DNA of 57,034 nt from Paulinella micropora. Taxonomy: Eukaryota; Cercozoa; Imbricatea; Euglyphida. How positions within the stretch are numbered: the first letter of the stretch is position 1; every line of letters begins with the position of its first letter. The stretch covers positions 107,694 to 164,727 of the forward strand of contig BJOX01000052.1 of assembly GCA_009731375.1 (NCBI GenBank). Reading direction: 5' to 3'. Below the pieces are notes generated by a model. It was not told where the DNA came from. It ran no database searches and was given only the letters and a program-made list of their open reading frames with translations. This document shows positions 37,575 through 47,697 of the stretch, in pieces. Both the position numbers and the translations under genes were made by a program.

Positions 37575-38400
37575 TGACGGAAATAGCATTTTCGTCATAC
37601 ACCTTCTGATTTCTTTCTGCAAATAGTATGCGCTATGGAGTCATGCCACACAGCGCATCGACCCACGGATAGACGCTAAAAGACGATAAATATATCCTCA
37701 TACGGCACGTCAAAGCGGATTCTCTAGCCTTTCTTGTAAATTTTGAACTCCTTCCCCCCAATTTCTTTTTTTTTTTTTTTTTTTTTTTCTGCAGTATGTC
37801 AAGAACAAACGTACAATTAAAAAAAAAATACAAGCAACGTGGTGCTGTAGTACGATTCCCCCTTTGATCTCCTTCTTCTTCTTATCATTATCATTATTAT
37901 TATTATTATTCACAGGGAGATCGTAAGTACATTGTCTTTTTTAATGACATACCCTTGTATAAGGCGGATATCCTATGATATAGTATTAGGGGGCCAGTCC
38001 TAATAGCTATATCCGAAGTCGAGGTGTATGTACCCGACCCTGCGATATACCGACACAAGTAGAGATTGACCGTGCTCAGGTACGACAGTATATAATCTAT
38101 CGTAAAAAATAATTTAATGAAAGTTTCAGAGAACATTTCATTTTCGAGAACATCATCCCAGGACTTGGAAAGGGTCATACCCGGGAACACCATCGCTCAA
38201 TACACTAGCGATCCCCGTATACGGTGTAGTATCATCGTCGATCGACCTTTCGCACTCGTATGTTGCGATCGAATGCCAAGTTATATCACTGAGTCTTTTT
38301 AATATTCATATTGATAACTGATGATGCATGATCAAATCATGATACGCCGTGGGCAATCAATCAGTTTATTTGAGACGCATAAAGAAAAATAGTTTCTTTG
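37575..38400 (-). other. Retrotransposon 3' non-coding region
   Basis: About 825 bases between the pol stop and the PPT. It holds a T/A homopolymer (37767-37788), a short CTT/ATT repeat and a 95-codon ORF (38193-37906) without recognisable features. No envelope-like gene can be supported. Confidence 0.6.
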
Positions 38401-41400
38401 TCACTGCCTTCGTCGTCTGGCGCGGATTTCTTTGCCTGGTGGAGGACCACCAACAAAAGTCAGATCGAACTTTGACTGTTCGAGAATGTCCCAGATCTTA
38501 TTAGGGATTCCGCCCAACGATAATTCAAAAGGGACATCAAGCACTCCTCTTGGCAGTGTCTGAATGGTCCACGCAGTGTAATCCTTGTCTCTGGGAGTAA
38601 TTGTATCATCCCATGTCTCGAGACTTTTTGCGTCTTTATATACTGGCAGATAATGTCTTGCCTTTGGATCCTCAACCGGGTCCATACTTCTCCAGAACTG
38701 GAGTATCGGTTGTACTATCTTTGCGGCTGATGATATTTTGAGTGTCCGTGTGACACGCATCTGTCGTGGGACCGCCACGACCCGCATCAAGTATAAGTCT
38801 GAGAGAGTGTCATCAGCGACATGTTGTTCCGCTGGTCTCATCAGATAGAAAACATTTTTCACCCATGCGATGGTTGCTATCGCATCGCCTTCCTTCCATC
38901 GCTCATGGACAATCTCAACGTTGCCCGCGTTTGGGTCAGTGTCCGTCCCCTCCTCCTCCTGGTGGACGTCCTTTGATCTCATCGACCTCATCGCCTTCCT
39001 CGGTTGGTCGTTGATAAGATCATTCCGCGCTCTCCTTAGCTGCGCCTCTGTGATCTTCTCCTTCTTTCCGCTATGCTCTCGCGGAGACTTGGACTGAGTC
39101 CCCACCGCGCTTATGCGGTCAGTCTTCTCCTTGCTGTCCACCTCACTCTCCTCCTTCTCAGCTATCGGTGCCCGATAAGCATCGTCTTGGTCTATGCCAG
39201 CCTCCTTGTGGATGGGCGGCACCTCTTTGAAATCATCCTTCATCCGTTTTAACGCCTCCTCAACGGATTCATCTTCCAGTAAGAAGGGATCATACTTAAT
39301 CAGCCTTCTTACATTCACAATTTGCACCTTCCCTCTACCCCTGATCTTGTAATTCAGAGGTCCCGTCTGTTCCATAATCTGATAAGGTCCTTTCCAGTGA
39401 GTGAACAGCTTAGAGCTGACTCCCTTCGGGACTTGAGGATGGTACAATAGTACAATATCCCCGACCTGGAACTTGATCTGATCCAAGTGCGCTTGTCGCA
39501 CCCCTTCAGCATCAGTCTTTCGGCGCTCCGCCTCTCTATGCGCCCTGACTATTTGTTCCGCCTCCATCTTCACTCTAAGTCTCATCCCAAACAACTCATC
39601 CGCATCCGCCCAAGTGTCTTTTGGGTGAAGGAGCGAAGTCGGGATATCAGGCTCACGCCCATATACTAACTGATATGGCGAGATTGAGCTCTTCGAGCCT
39701 CCTAACGCCGTAGAGGGTAGACAGTTCATTGCAAACGCAAATGATGGTGCTGCCTCGACCCATGCTCTTTGATTCTCCTTCTTCGTGCAATACATCTTTA
39801 GCGAGGCTTTGAGGGGTCTGTGTACCCGCTCGATTTTCCCATTTGCTCGCGGGTTATAGGCAGTAACATATTGCCATTTCATCCCGTAATACTTAGATAG
39901 TTTGTCGATGACCTCGTTATTAAAGTCCGAGCCTCGATCAGAACATATCTTTCTTGGTACTCCGATCTGTGAGATGATCCTATCGATCAGCGCCTCGGCC
40001 GTCGTCTTGCCGGTAACGTCTTTGACAGGGATGATCCACACATAGTTGGTGGCTCTGTCAATAGCCGTAAGGAGGTATTTGTAACCATCCTTCGATTCTG
40101 GGAAAGGTCCCACATGATCAATGTGTATAAACTCAAACATCCCCGCATGAAGAGGAAATTCGCCAATCAGGCCGAAATTTGCCTTCAGTGGTGTTTTGTT
40201 TATCTTGCACGGGATGCATGCATCCACCGCCTGATCTATCTCCTCCTTCATCTTCTTCCACCAGAATCGCCTCGCTACGAACATATGAGTTCGTTGTCGA
40301 CCCGGATGCGCCAAAAGTGGGCAATTGTGGGCTGCGACAAATATAAATCGTCTCAGACTCTCCGGTACCCAAAGGGTCCATTTGTCCGGCTGTGACGCAT
40401 AGCGACCGTGAAGGCCCTTGTACCACAGTAGACCATCTCTCCATCCCATCTCCTTCATCTGATCTTTGATCGCTTTCGTCATCCGTAGCTCATCCGGGTT
40501 CTGATATAACTGTATCAGTTCTTTAAACTCCGGATCTTGAGCCTGTTGTTGCCTCCATGCGGTAGGCGAGGCTATATGGATAGTACCATCTTCTAGCCGT
40601 ACCCCGATTCTTTCCGGGTCATCGTCTAGGTCACTTCTCCGCTCTTGAGGAGGCTCCGCATAAACTTCCTGCGTCTCCTCTTCCTCTCTTATGTTCGCCT
40701 TCGCATTCTCATATACCTCATAGGACCACTCAGCGTCCTCCTGGGTATGTAGCTCACAACATATCCCGTGATCCGGGCCTTGTGGACTGTACCGTAGACC
40801 TGTGCGGTCATATCGGACTCCACTCGCCATCTCCATCGCCTCAATGTGGCTGACCTCATACACCTTGTCAGTGGACAAGTCTTCCATCTCCACCGTGGAC
40901 ACCAACGCCGATACTTCTGAGTTAAACTCTAGCCTAGAGAGGCTATCAGCGACCACATTTCGCTTTCCCGGTAGATGGACCATTGTAAAATCGAAACAAG
41001 ACAAGAACGCTTGCCACCGCGCCAGCCGTCCCGTCTGTTCATGATTCATCAACCATAACAGGTTATGATGATCAGTTCTGACAGTAAATTGAGGTCCTCC
41101 CCACAAATACTCTCTGAGCCTCTTGAGGGCCCATACTACCGCCAACGCCTCTCTTTGCCTTGTGCAATAGTTTCTCTCCGCCGCACACAACTTCCTACTA
41201 ATAAACATGATTGGGCGTAATTTCTTCTCCTCATCCTCTTGTTGTAATACAGCCCCAATCGCAAACTTAGATGCGTCTGTATCGACTACGAATTGTTTCG
41301 TAAAGTCGGGCATCGTTAACACCAGTCCTCCGTCTTTCGGGTCTTTGTAAATGAGATCTTTGAGCGCATGAAACGCTTGCAAAGCCTCTTCGTCCCACTT

Positions 41401-44214
41401 CTCAAAGTCTCCAAAATCTATCATTTTCTCCACTTTAGCCCGTGTTGCACCCCAATCGGGTATAAACTGGCTATAGTATTGCGCCATCGCAAGGAATGAG
41501 TGCAATTCAGTGCGGTTCTTCGGTATCGGTCGATTCATAATCTCCTCCCTCTTCTCTTTGGATATCGAGACTCGATTATGGGAGATCTCGTACCCTAAGT
41601 ATGTCACACTCGTCTTGGCAAGTTGACACTTCTTTAGATTGCACTTCAGGCCAAAAGCTCCGATGCGCCTGAATATATCGGACAAATGATCGATATGCTC
41701 CTCCATTGTGTTAGAGTATACGATAATGTCATCGATATAGCAAAATGCATATTCTCCCGCCTTCTGTCCCCGCCTTCTCATAAAGCCACCGTCAGACAAA
41801 TCATCGTACTGACTGCTCAACATCTTCTGCATCGCCTTCTGGAAAAGTCCTGGGGCTTGCTTGAGGCCCATCGGAAGCACTTTCCATTGGTATATTTCCA
41901 TACCCACCACAAACGCCGTCAGCCATCTGGACTTTTCCTCCAGTGGTATCTGCCAGAAGCCATTCTTAAGGTCAATGACCGAATAGAATTTTGCATTCCG
42001 CAGTACTCTCCTTCCTTCTTCTAATGTCGGGAGAGGATTTCTCTCTTCCTCCAGCACCTTGTTAACACGAGCATAGTTAACTGTCAGGCGCCATTCTCCT
42101 CCTGGCTTCGGCACTATTCTCGGTTGTGAGACTATTGAGGATGTTGATCTCTCAATAAAGTCCTCATTGAGCAGCTGTCTTGCTAGCTCCTCCGCTATCT
42201 TCGCCTCATGTATACTCAAATTCGCCCTTCGTGGTGCCGGTGACGGCTCCGCACCCGGTATTTTGTAAATAACCGCAGTGAAATCTTCAGGCTTGACACC
42301 ACCTGCATGTGGAGGGTCAAAAATTTCCTTGTTCGCCTCTAATTTGGCTTTTAAAAGCTCCTTCTCCTTCTCCGTGCCTACTCCTTCTTCCAATATTTTC
42401 CGCGCCGCCTCTTGAAAATCTTCATCAGACATCTGCTTATGCTGCTTGAGGGGTTCTCTGTCCTCCTCCAAGCCTAAGTCCTCTTCCGAGACATCATCTA
42501 GGCCCGTCTTTTCATACGTGACCGTGTCCGGCTCATCATCTTTACCGAGCTCCACCAGCATGTCAATGAGTCTCGCGTATTGCAAAGGAGCTTTACGGGT
42601 GTAAAAACCATCAAAGCATGTGAATGCTTGCGGTATCAATTTCAACTTGTCGAGGTCTCTGAGCTTCCGCTTGTATGCACTGCTCTGCTCACGAGTTCCC
42701 ATACGACAAGCCACCACTAGCTGTTGCTTGCGAGAGGGTACCGGTATAGGATGATCAATAAGCCGGTCCCTTATTTCCTGCGCCCATATCGCCTTCTCAT
42801 TATATGGCAGGATAATAGTATACGGCTTATTATTTTCGAATAAAGTCCGTAAGCATTTCTTCACTTCAGACAGTGAACGCGGCCACGTGGGCTCGTCACC
42901 CCAGAAATCAGTAATAAAACTTTTAATAGTTTCTGGTGGAGTATCCGGGATTCGCCCCGTTCTCCTTGGTACAAACGCCTCCCTTTTTTCTTCTCCTACT
43001 TTCGCATGGAAACAGTATCCGTTAGTAATATGGACATCTGTTCCTACTCCTTCCGCGAATCTCGCCAACGACGGGCTTCTTTGTGCGACACATATAATCT
43101 CCTCCTTTCGCTTCTCGATTAAGTCATCAATAGACTTTTTGTCCCAATGGCATGTCGGAACTGTGACAGTGCACACTTGGGATTCCCAATTGTCGGTCCA
43201 GGACAGTTCATCCGGTCTTACGACATGGGGGTGAACGTACACCTCAAGTGCCTCATGTGCGATGGCCATCTTTTTGTGATCCGTCGCTAGACTCAGCTCA
43301 TAAGCCTCATAAGAGTCAGTAGCGTTGAAGGGATCAATATCGTTCTCTTCTCCTCTTTTTACTCCATATATCACTCGCCGTGCGGCGCAATCAATCACAG
43401 CCCCCATCGTAGCCAATTGGTCATACGATAGTAATATTGACCCGTGGTAACCGGGGACGACATAGAGGTCCATACGGTATACTCGTGCGGATTTCAATTT
43501 AAAGGTCAGTGTGATGATTCCCGTGATATCCGTCCGGCTGCTCACTCCTTTGAGAGTGCCCGTTGACTTTTTCATATTTCCGTCCACCCAGTCCCGGTAT
43601 CGATTAAAAAACTTCCGGCCGACAATATTAATATTCGCCATCGTATCATTACCAACTTTTAATATTGTCTTCAATGTTTCACAATAAAGTTCCGTATAAC
43701 ACAGAGCATCGGGCCTGTGTATATTGGCTGCGAGAACAAGAACTTTACGTTCCAAATTTTGGAGTCTTGTCTCTAAGTTTTTCAACTCCTCCTTCTTCTC
43801 CTCCTGCTTCACCTCATTAACATTTTTATTATTCTGCGGTACTGGTGCGTTTACTATTTGAGCGACATTGTCTTGTGGTACTTGAGTACACACATTGTCT
43901 TTTTGCTCGCCACCCGCCGCGACCGTAGACATTGAGTCTGTTCGTGGTTGTTTGCTTGGCCGAGGCGATACGTCTGCCATTGGCCTCCTCGCCTCCATCG
44001 CAAGTCTCGCCTTCCTATTTGCATCAGTTATCATTGGTAACCGTGCTGTATGAACGGGTATGAGACTACCTTGGGGCTGCAGTCTCTGTGTACCCACATC
44101 TTTGTTTTCACATAGAGGAAGCGTTGGCCCAGTCTGCACAACAGCATTAGAAAGCACTGTGACTTTAGGGTTAAACTTCACAGTCTTCTCCTTCCTCTCT
44201 TCTTCCCCCTCCAG
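38401..44214 (-). CDS. pol: pol: protease-like, RT, RNase H, integrase polyprotein
   Basis: Open from the base after the gag TGA to the TGA at 38401-38403, with no ATG near the start, so it is probably made as Gag-Pol. Numbering from a GTG at 44181: coiled-coil-like stretch ~122-150; retropepsin-like domain ~165-275 with D179-T-M-A where D(T/S)G is expected and ILLSYDQL...GAVID; RT ~680-870 with YIDD at 815-818; RNase H with VDTDAS (967-971), E1011 and TDHH (1036-1039); integrase zinc motif H1285/H1292/C1322/C1325; catalytic D1355, D1415 and E1451 (D,D-35-E); GPY/F module with KGPYQI near 1597. About 290 further residues end in a basic RARRRRQ tail and match no domain I know. All RT, RH and IN catalytic residues are present. 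Confidence 0.93.
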   Translation of the reverse strand: MEGEEERKEKTVKFNPKVTVLSNAVVQTGPTLPLCENKDVGTQRLQPQGSLIPVHTARLPMITDANRKARLAMEARRPMADVSPRPSKQPRTDSMSTVAAGGEQKDNVCTQVPQDNVAQIVNAPVPQNNKNVNEVKQEEKKEELKNLETRLQNLERKVLVLAANIHRPDALCYTELYCETLKTILKVGNDTMANINIVGRKFFNRYRDWVDGNMKKSTGTLKGVSSRTDITGIITLTFKLKSARVYRMDLYVVPGYHGSILLSYDQLATMGAVIDCAARRVIYGVKRGEENDIDPFNATDSYEAYELSLATDHKKMAIAHEALEVYVHPHVVRPDELSWTDNWESQVCTVTVPTCHWDKKSIDDLIEKRKEEIICVAQRSPSLARFAEGVGTDVHITNGYCFHAKVGEEKREAFVPRRTGRIPDTPPETIKSFITDFWGDEPTWPRSLSEVKKCLRTLFENNKPYTIILPYNEKAIWAQEIRDRLIDHPIPVPSRKQQLVVACRMGTREQSSAYKRKLRDLDKLKLIPQAFTCFDGFYTRKAPLQYARLIDMLVELGKDDEPDTVTYEKTGLDDVSEEDLGLEEDREPLKQHKQMSDEDFQEAARKILEEGVGTEKEKELLKAKLEANKEIFDPPHAGGVKPEDFTAVIYKIPGAEPSPAPRRANLSIHEAKIAEELARQLLNEDFIERSTSSIVSQPRIVPKPGGEWRLTVNYARVNKVLEEERNPLPTLEEGRRVLRNAKFYSVIDLKNGFWQIPLEEKSRWLTAFVVGMEIYQWKVLPMGLKQAPGLFQKAMQKMLSSQYDDLSDGGFMRRRGQKAGEYAFCYIDDIIVYSNTMEEHIDHLSDIFRRIGAFGLKCNLKKCQLAKTSVTYLGYEISHNRVSISKEKREEIMNRPIPKNRTELHSFLAMAQYYSQFIPDWGATRAKVEKMIDFGDFEKWDEEALQAFHALKDLIYKDPKDGGLVLTMPDFTKQFVVDTDASKFAIGAVLQQEDEEKKLRPIMFISRKLCAAERNYCTRQREALAVVWALKRLREYLWGGPQFTVRTDHHNLLWLMNHEQTGRLARWQAFLSCFDFTMVHLPGKRNVVADSLSRLEFNSEVSALVSTVEMEDLSTDKVYEVSHIEAMEMASGVRYDRTGLRYSPQGPDHGICCELHTQEDAEWSYEVYENAKANIREEEETQEVYAEPPQERRSDLDDDPERIGVRLEDGTIHIASPTAWRQQQAQDPEFKELIQLYQNPDELRMTKAIKDQMKEMGWRDGLLWYKGLHGRYASQPDKWTLWVPESLRRFIFVAAHNCPLLAHPGRQRTHMFVARRFWWKKMKEEIDQAVDACIPCKINKTPLKANFGLIGEFPLHAGMFEFIHIDHVGPFPESKDGYKYLLTAIDRATNYVWIIPVKDVTGKTTAEALIDRIISQIGVPRKICSDRGSDFNNEVIDKLSKYYGMKWQYVTAYNPRANGKIERVHRPLKASLKMYCTKKENQRAWVEAAPSFAFAMNCLPSTALGGSKSSISPYQLVYGREPDIPTSLLHPKDTWADADELFGMRLRVKMEAEQIVRAHREAERRKTDAEGVRQAHLDQIKFQVGDIVLLYHPQVPKGVSSKLFTHWKGPYQIMEQTGPLNYKIRGRGKVQIVNVRRLIKYDPFLLEDESVEEALKRMKDDFKEVPPIHKEAGIDQDDAYRAPIAEKEESEVDSKEKTDRISAVGTQSKSPREHSGKKEKITEAQLRRARNDLINDQPRKAMRSMRSKDVHQEEEGTDTDPNAGNVEIVHERWKEGDAIATIAWVKNVFYLMRPAEQHVADDTLSDLYLMRVVAVPRQMRVTRTLKISSAAKIVQPILQFWRSMDPVEDPKARHYLPVYKDAKSLETWDDTITPRDKDYTAWTIQTLPRGVLDVPFELSLGGIPNKIWDILEQSKFDLTFVGGPPPGKEIRARRRRQ

Positions 44215-44217
44215 TCA
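44182..44217 (-). promoter_or_regulatory. gag stop codon and candidate readthrough site
   Basis: Gag ends GAA-TGA-CTG-GAG-GGG. The TGA at 44217-44215 is the only stop between the gag ATG and the pol stop, since gag and pol are in one frame. TGA followed by CT is a known leaky context, and the next ~30 bases are purine-rich, as after gammaretroviral gag stops. Readthrough is inferred. Confidence 0.7.
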
Positions 44218-46911
44218 TTCCACCACCTCGAAACGATTACCTTGAGTAGTGTCCGGGTAGGATGACGTATCGGTCTCCGAGGCAGTGTTGTAGGCCTGAG
44301 CTCGACCGAAATTTGGGTTGGAGCTTGCCCACGAGCCTCCTCCTCCTCTGGGTGGGGGGGCTGGAGCTCGAACAGCTCTCCCTCCATAAGGGGTATATCC
44401 CCGACCTCCTCCTCTTCCTCTCTGAGGGGTTCCCTGCCACCTCGAGGCTCCTCTCCATGTTCCTCCTCCTCCTCCTCCTCCTCCTCCTCCTCCTCGTCCT
44501 CCTGCTCCTGCTCCTCCTTCTCGTCCTCTTTGAGAGGCCTTTAAGTTCTTTTGTCTCTCCCTTTCCTCCTTCTTCTCCTTCATCCTCTTCATGTAGGTAA
44601 TGATTGCCTCTCGTAACTCCTCATCATCACACATATTGGCATACCAACCTTCGTTCACAGCGGCAATCTGAAGCATATTGAAAAGGCCCGGTTCCTTGCC
44701 TTCCGTCCTGCTCAGAAAATTTGCCCTTGCTGTTGGGTTCTGCCTATCATGATTGAAAGAGCAGTCTCTGTTCTCCATCTGTGCCTTACACTGCAAGCCC
44801 GCGAACCACCTCCAACATGCGGTCTTCAGGTCTGGCTCTCTCTGTCTCTTCCAACCGGCAACTCTGTTTGTGTACGTGGCTTGTGCGCCAACAGGTACAC
44901 CGCCTGCCTGTGCCGTATGTGCCTCCGTGAGCGAGTCCATGTTTGAGCATGCACTCATCACTTCTTGAAACAGTGCTGACGGAGCAACGCTTTGAACCGT
45001 ATTTTCGAACACGTGTGTCTCGAGGAAGTTCTTGGACTTCACTGAGCTAAACGTCGAGCATTGTTGTATGAGCTGAGTAAGCTTACTCGGGTTAACTGTG
45101 TGTAACGCCGAAAAGAAATAGAGGATGATCGACTTGCGGCCATAGAATAGCCCATAGGAGGAAACTACCTCCGTAAGGGTCGCCGCCAAGCCAACAGCAC
45201 TCCTCAAACTCATCGCCACTGTCTCAAAGATTTCAAATCCTATGAGAGTACCAGTGCAGAGATGCTGGTATCCATGAGATTGAAAATATGAAATGAGTGT
45301 GGCCACCGCCAGTTCACACTGAGCGTCTAGGCCTGTTGCATTGTTTCTCTTAATCTCCTCCTTCTTTCTCAAAAACTTGTACTGTGTCAGATCAAATCCC
45401 TCCGAGACTAGAGATTGGTCAAAAACAGTAACAAGGGCCTCGTATTCCTGCGTTTCGTCGCAAGGAAAAGCCTTCATGCAGGCATTGATCTCTTTGAGCT
45501 TGCTCAAAAGCGAAGCATCAGAGTCTTTGTCTGAGCTCGTCTTGGCATATAGCATGAGACTTGCCACTCCTCCTTTCTTCCCCTTGAAGGCATTTATGAT
45601 GTTCTGTCTGTCCTTCTTCTCCGTGTTTGTGACCACCACCGTAGTTGAGCCCGAGGGTGCAGGGGCTGGTGGGGCAGGAGCTGGTGGGGTCAAATATGTC
45701 GGAGGGTGTGTCTTTGCACCACTCACTTTTGCTTTCATTCTTTCCAGTCTCATCGTCTTCTCGAACTCCTCATTCTCTTTCGCCTTCTTCTTCTCAGATA
45801 TCACCAGCTTTTGAGCATGAGTGATAAAGGCCACCAATTCAGAAGCAGATCTGAGAAAATTATATTTCTCCACATATTGGTCAACACCTGCTTTGTTGGC
45901 GACCGGTGGTGCGTTACTAAGTGATTTAAGGACAGAGTGATCCTTGGTAGGAATCCATCTCTTCCATGCCTCCTTGTGCAGTAACGCACCCATCAACAGT
46001 CTGATCTTGGTCAGAACTCTGTCGGTCTTCTCTAACTCATCAATCACAGGATGAGTTTCTCCTGCTGCCTTAATGCTTTTTTCCATCTCTGCCTTCCCCT
46101 CCTCCAAGGCCTTTATTTCCATTGTAAAAAAATGAAATATGCCACTCGAGTTTTTCGAACCCAGATTGGTCTTCATTTTTGTTACATCGACTGCCTCCTG
46201 ACCAGTCGCGAGGAATCTGGCCGTTGCTCTTGGGTTTGTGTACTGGAGGTAACCCTCACATCGTGGGCCGTATGTACGTTCCCAAATCAGGGTTTGAGTG
46301 TACACCCCAAAGATAGCATCGAGTAATTCAAGGTGGGTGTGTGTGTCCCCAAACTTGATATGCTGTATCTTCTTTCTCTCTTCTGGATCAGAGACCAGTT
46401 TGCCGAGGAGCTGTGCTGTGTTTGATAATAGGATATAGACATCCTTTTTAGCACGACTTTTCTCTCTTCTTTGATCCTGAGGGATCCACACATAGGTATC
46501 CTTCTCTACCCCCATCTTGTTATCAAACTCTTCTTTAGTGAGGTCATAGTGGTCTTGCACCCACTGTTGTTCCTCCACTGTGATCTCCTCTCCATCACTA
46601 TGAATCAAGTCGATCATTTTTCGTCCTCCTCCTCCCGTGTAGGCAGGTGGTAAGGGATTACCATATGCTCCTCCTCCTCCCGTCTCTTCTTGTTCAAATC
46701 CTCCTTCATCTTCGTCTCCTCCATATCTTCCTTCATCATCCCAGCCCTCTTCTACTCCTCCTCCTACTCCTTCATCTCCTCCTCCTCCTTCATTCAATCC
46801 TCCTCCTCCTCCTTCATTCAATCCTCTTCCTCCTCCTCCTCCTGCTTCTTCTTCTTCTCTTCTTTGATCTGCCTCCGAGAATTCACTCACTTCGGCGGTC
46901 TCTGTCGACAT
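44215..46911 (-). CDS. gag: gag: capsid/nucleocapsid polyprotein with CCCH finger
   Basis: 898 residues, ATG at 46911-46909 with A at -3. N-terminal Gly/Glu-rich low complexity (about 23-97); a mostly helical central region (about 105-400 and 430-690) that should hold the capsid; a Pro/Ala linker (about 401-420). A zinc-finger-like C699-x8-C708-x8-C717-x3-H721 follows, then a basic Glu/Lys/Arg helix (about 770-795) and an RGG/Gly-rich tail (about 796-860). A CCCH spacing replaces the usual CCHC knuckle. The RGG tail is a likely RNA-binding region. Gly runs are encoded by CCT repeats on the plus strand, so their length may vary between copies. Confidence 0.88.
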   Translation of the reverse strand: MSTETAEVSEFSEADQRREEEEAGGGGGRGLNEGGGGGLNEGGGGDEGVGGGVEEGWDDEGRYGGDEDEGGFEQEETGGGGAYGNPLPPAYTGGGGRKMIDLIHSDGEEITVEEQQWVQDHYDLTKEEFDNKMGVEKDTYVWIPQDQRREKSRAKKDVYILLSNTAQLLGKLVSDPEERKKIQHIKFGDTHTHLELLDAIFGVYTQTLIWERTYGPRCEGYLQYTNPRATARFLATGQEAVDVTKMKTNLGSKNSSGIFHFFTMEIKALEEGKAEMEKSIKAAGETHPVIDELEKTDRVLTKIRLLMGALLHKEAWKRWIPTKDHSVLKSLSNAPPVANKAGVDQYVEKYNFLRSASELVAFITHAQKLVISEKKKAKENEEFEKTMRLERMKAKVSGAKTHPPTYLTPPAPAPPAPAPSGSTTVVVTNTEKKDRQNIINAFKGKKGGVASLMLYAKTSSDKDSDASLLSKLKEINACMKAFPCDETQEYEALVTVFDQSLVSEGFDLTQYKFLRKKEEIKRNNATGLDAQCELAVATLISYFQSHGYQHLCTGTLIGFEIFETVAMSLRSAVGLAATLTEVVSSYGLFYGRKSIILYFFSALHTVNPSKLTQLIQQCSTFSSVKSKNFLETHVFENTVQSVAPSALFQEVMSACSNMDSLTEAHTAQAGGVPVGAQATYTNRVAGWKRQREPDLKTACWRWFAGLQCKAQMENRDCSFNHDRQNPTARANFLSRTEGKEPGLFNMLQIAAVNEGWYANMCDDEELREAIITYMKRMKEKKEERERQKNLKASQRGREGGAGAGGRGGGGGGGGGGGTWRGASRWQGTPQRGRGGGRGYTPYGGRAVRAPAPPPRGGGGSWASSNPNFGRAQAYNTASETDTSSYPDTTQGNRFEVVE

Positions 46912-47679
46912 GATGTCGTAGTAGTGATCAACAGGAGGACAGTGTCAGCTCCTATGTTTGGTTTTTGTTCGTTTGTGTTCTGTTCCTCCTTCAGTCGATT
47001 GACTAGTGAAGAGAGAAACTAATAGAGAGGGTAGGATAAGATTCCCTGTCCTCTATGAAACACTGTTTGTATGTTTGTTTTTGTTTGAGAAAAATAGTCT
47101 TTGAGACTTTCTCCGATTTCTTGTTCTCCTTACTCAGATTACTTTCTCCTCCTTCTTTTCTATATTGTATCTAGTATGAGGCACTTGGACCTACACACAG
47201 ATAGTAATAGAGAAGCTAGAAAAGCTCTCCTTGAGAAGTCGACAGTCGGTCGGATAGGTTCTCAGACCTACCTTTAGAAAACGATCAGAGATTTGCAAAA
47301 ATACTCTGACGTATGTGTGAGATAATGCAGATAAATGCACAAACTAGAAGGGTAGAGTGTTGTGCTCCTGTCCCTATGCTTGTTTGTGTTTTGTGTGTGT
47401 TCCTTCACTCTTCTGTCCACCTCCTTCTTCTTGGTCTCTGTGTGAGAACAGCAAGAACGACAGAGAGTTTGTATCTGATGTCTCCTTGTGAGCACACAGA
47501 TACTGATTGGGCTAGAGGGTACGAGACACCTGCTTGAGACCAATCAAATTATTTGTTTTGTGAAAGAGTTATGAGGGAGCTGTGTTGGAGTATTTGTTTT
47601 CGTCTGACGTCCCCGTGTGAGACAGGTCAGTGAAAATTCACTCTGTTGCCTGTGTGGCAAAGCAAAAAGAAATCACCCT
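46912..47679 (-). other. Retrotransposon 5' leader
   Basis: About 770 bases between PBS and gag ATG. No long ORF. It probably contains packaging and dimerisation signals, which I cannot locate by eye. The words tgtgaga.ca and gtgtgagacaggtcag recur loosely. Confidence 0.6.
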
Positions 47680-47695
47680 AGTGATGTGGACTCCA
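47680..47695 (-). promoter_or_regulatory. Primer binding site (tRNA type)
   Basis: On the minus strand the 5' LTR is followed by TT and then TGGAGTCCACATCACT. A TGG start two bases after the LTR matches the CCA end of a tRNA. The isoacceptor is not identified, and no LTR-internal complement suggesting self-priming was found. Confidence 0.65.
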
Positions 47696-47697
47696 AA

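Noticed and set aside
37906-38193. 95-codon ORF downstream of pol as an env-like gene
   Set aside because: No signal peptide, furin-type site or clear membrane anchor; length and place are uninformative.
44178-44387. Separate ORF bridging gag and pol in another frame
   Set aside because: It overlaps the Gly/Arg-rich gag tail in a different frame; gag and pol are already in one frame, so no frameshift ORF is needed.
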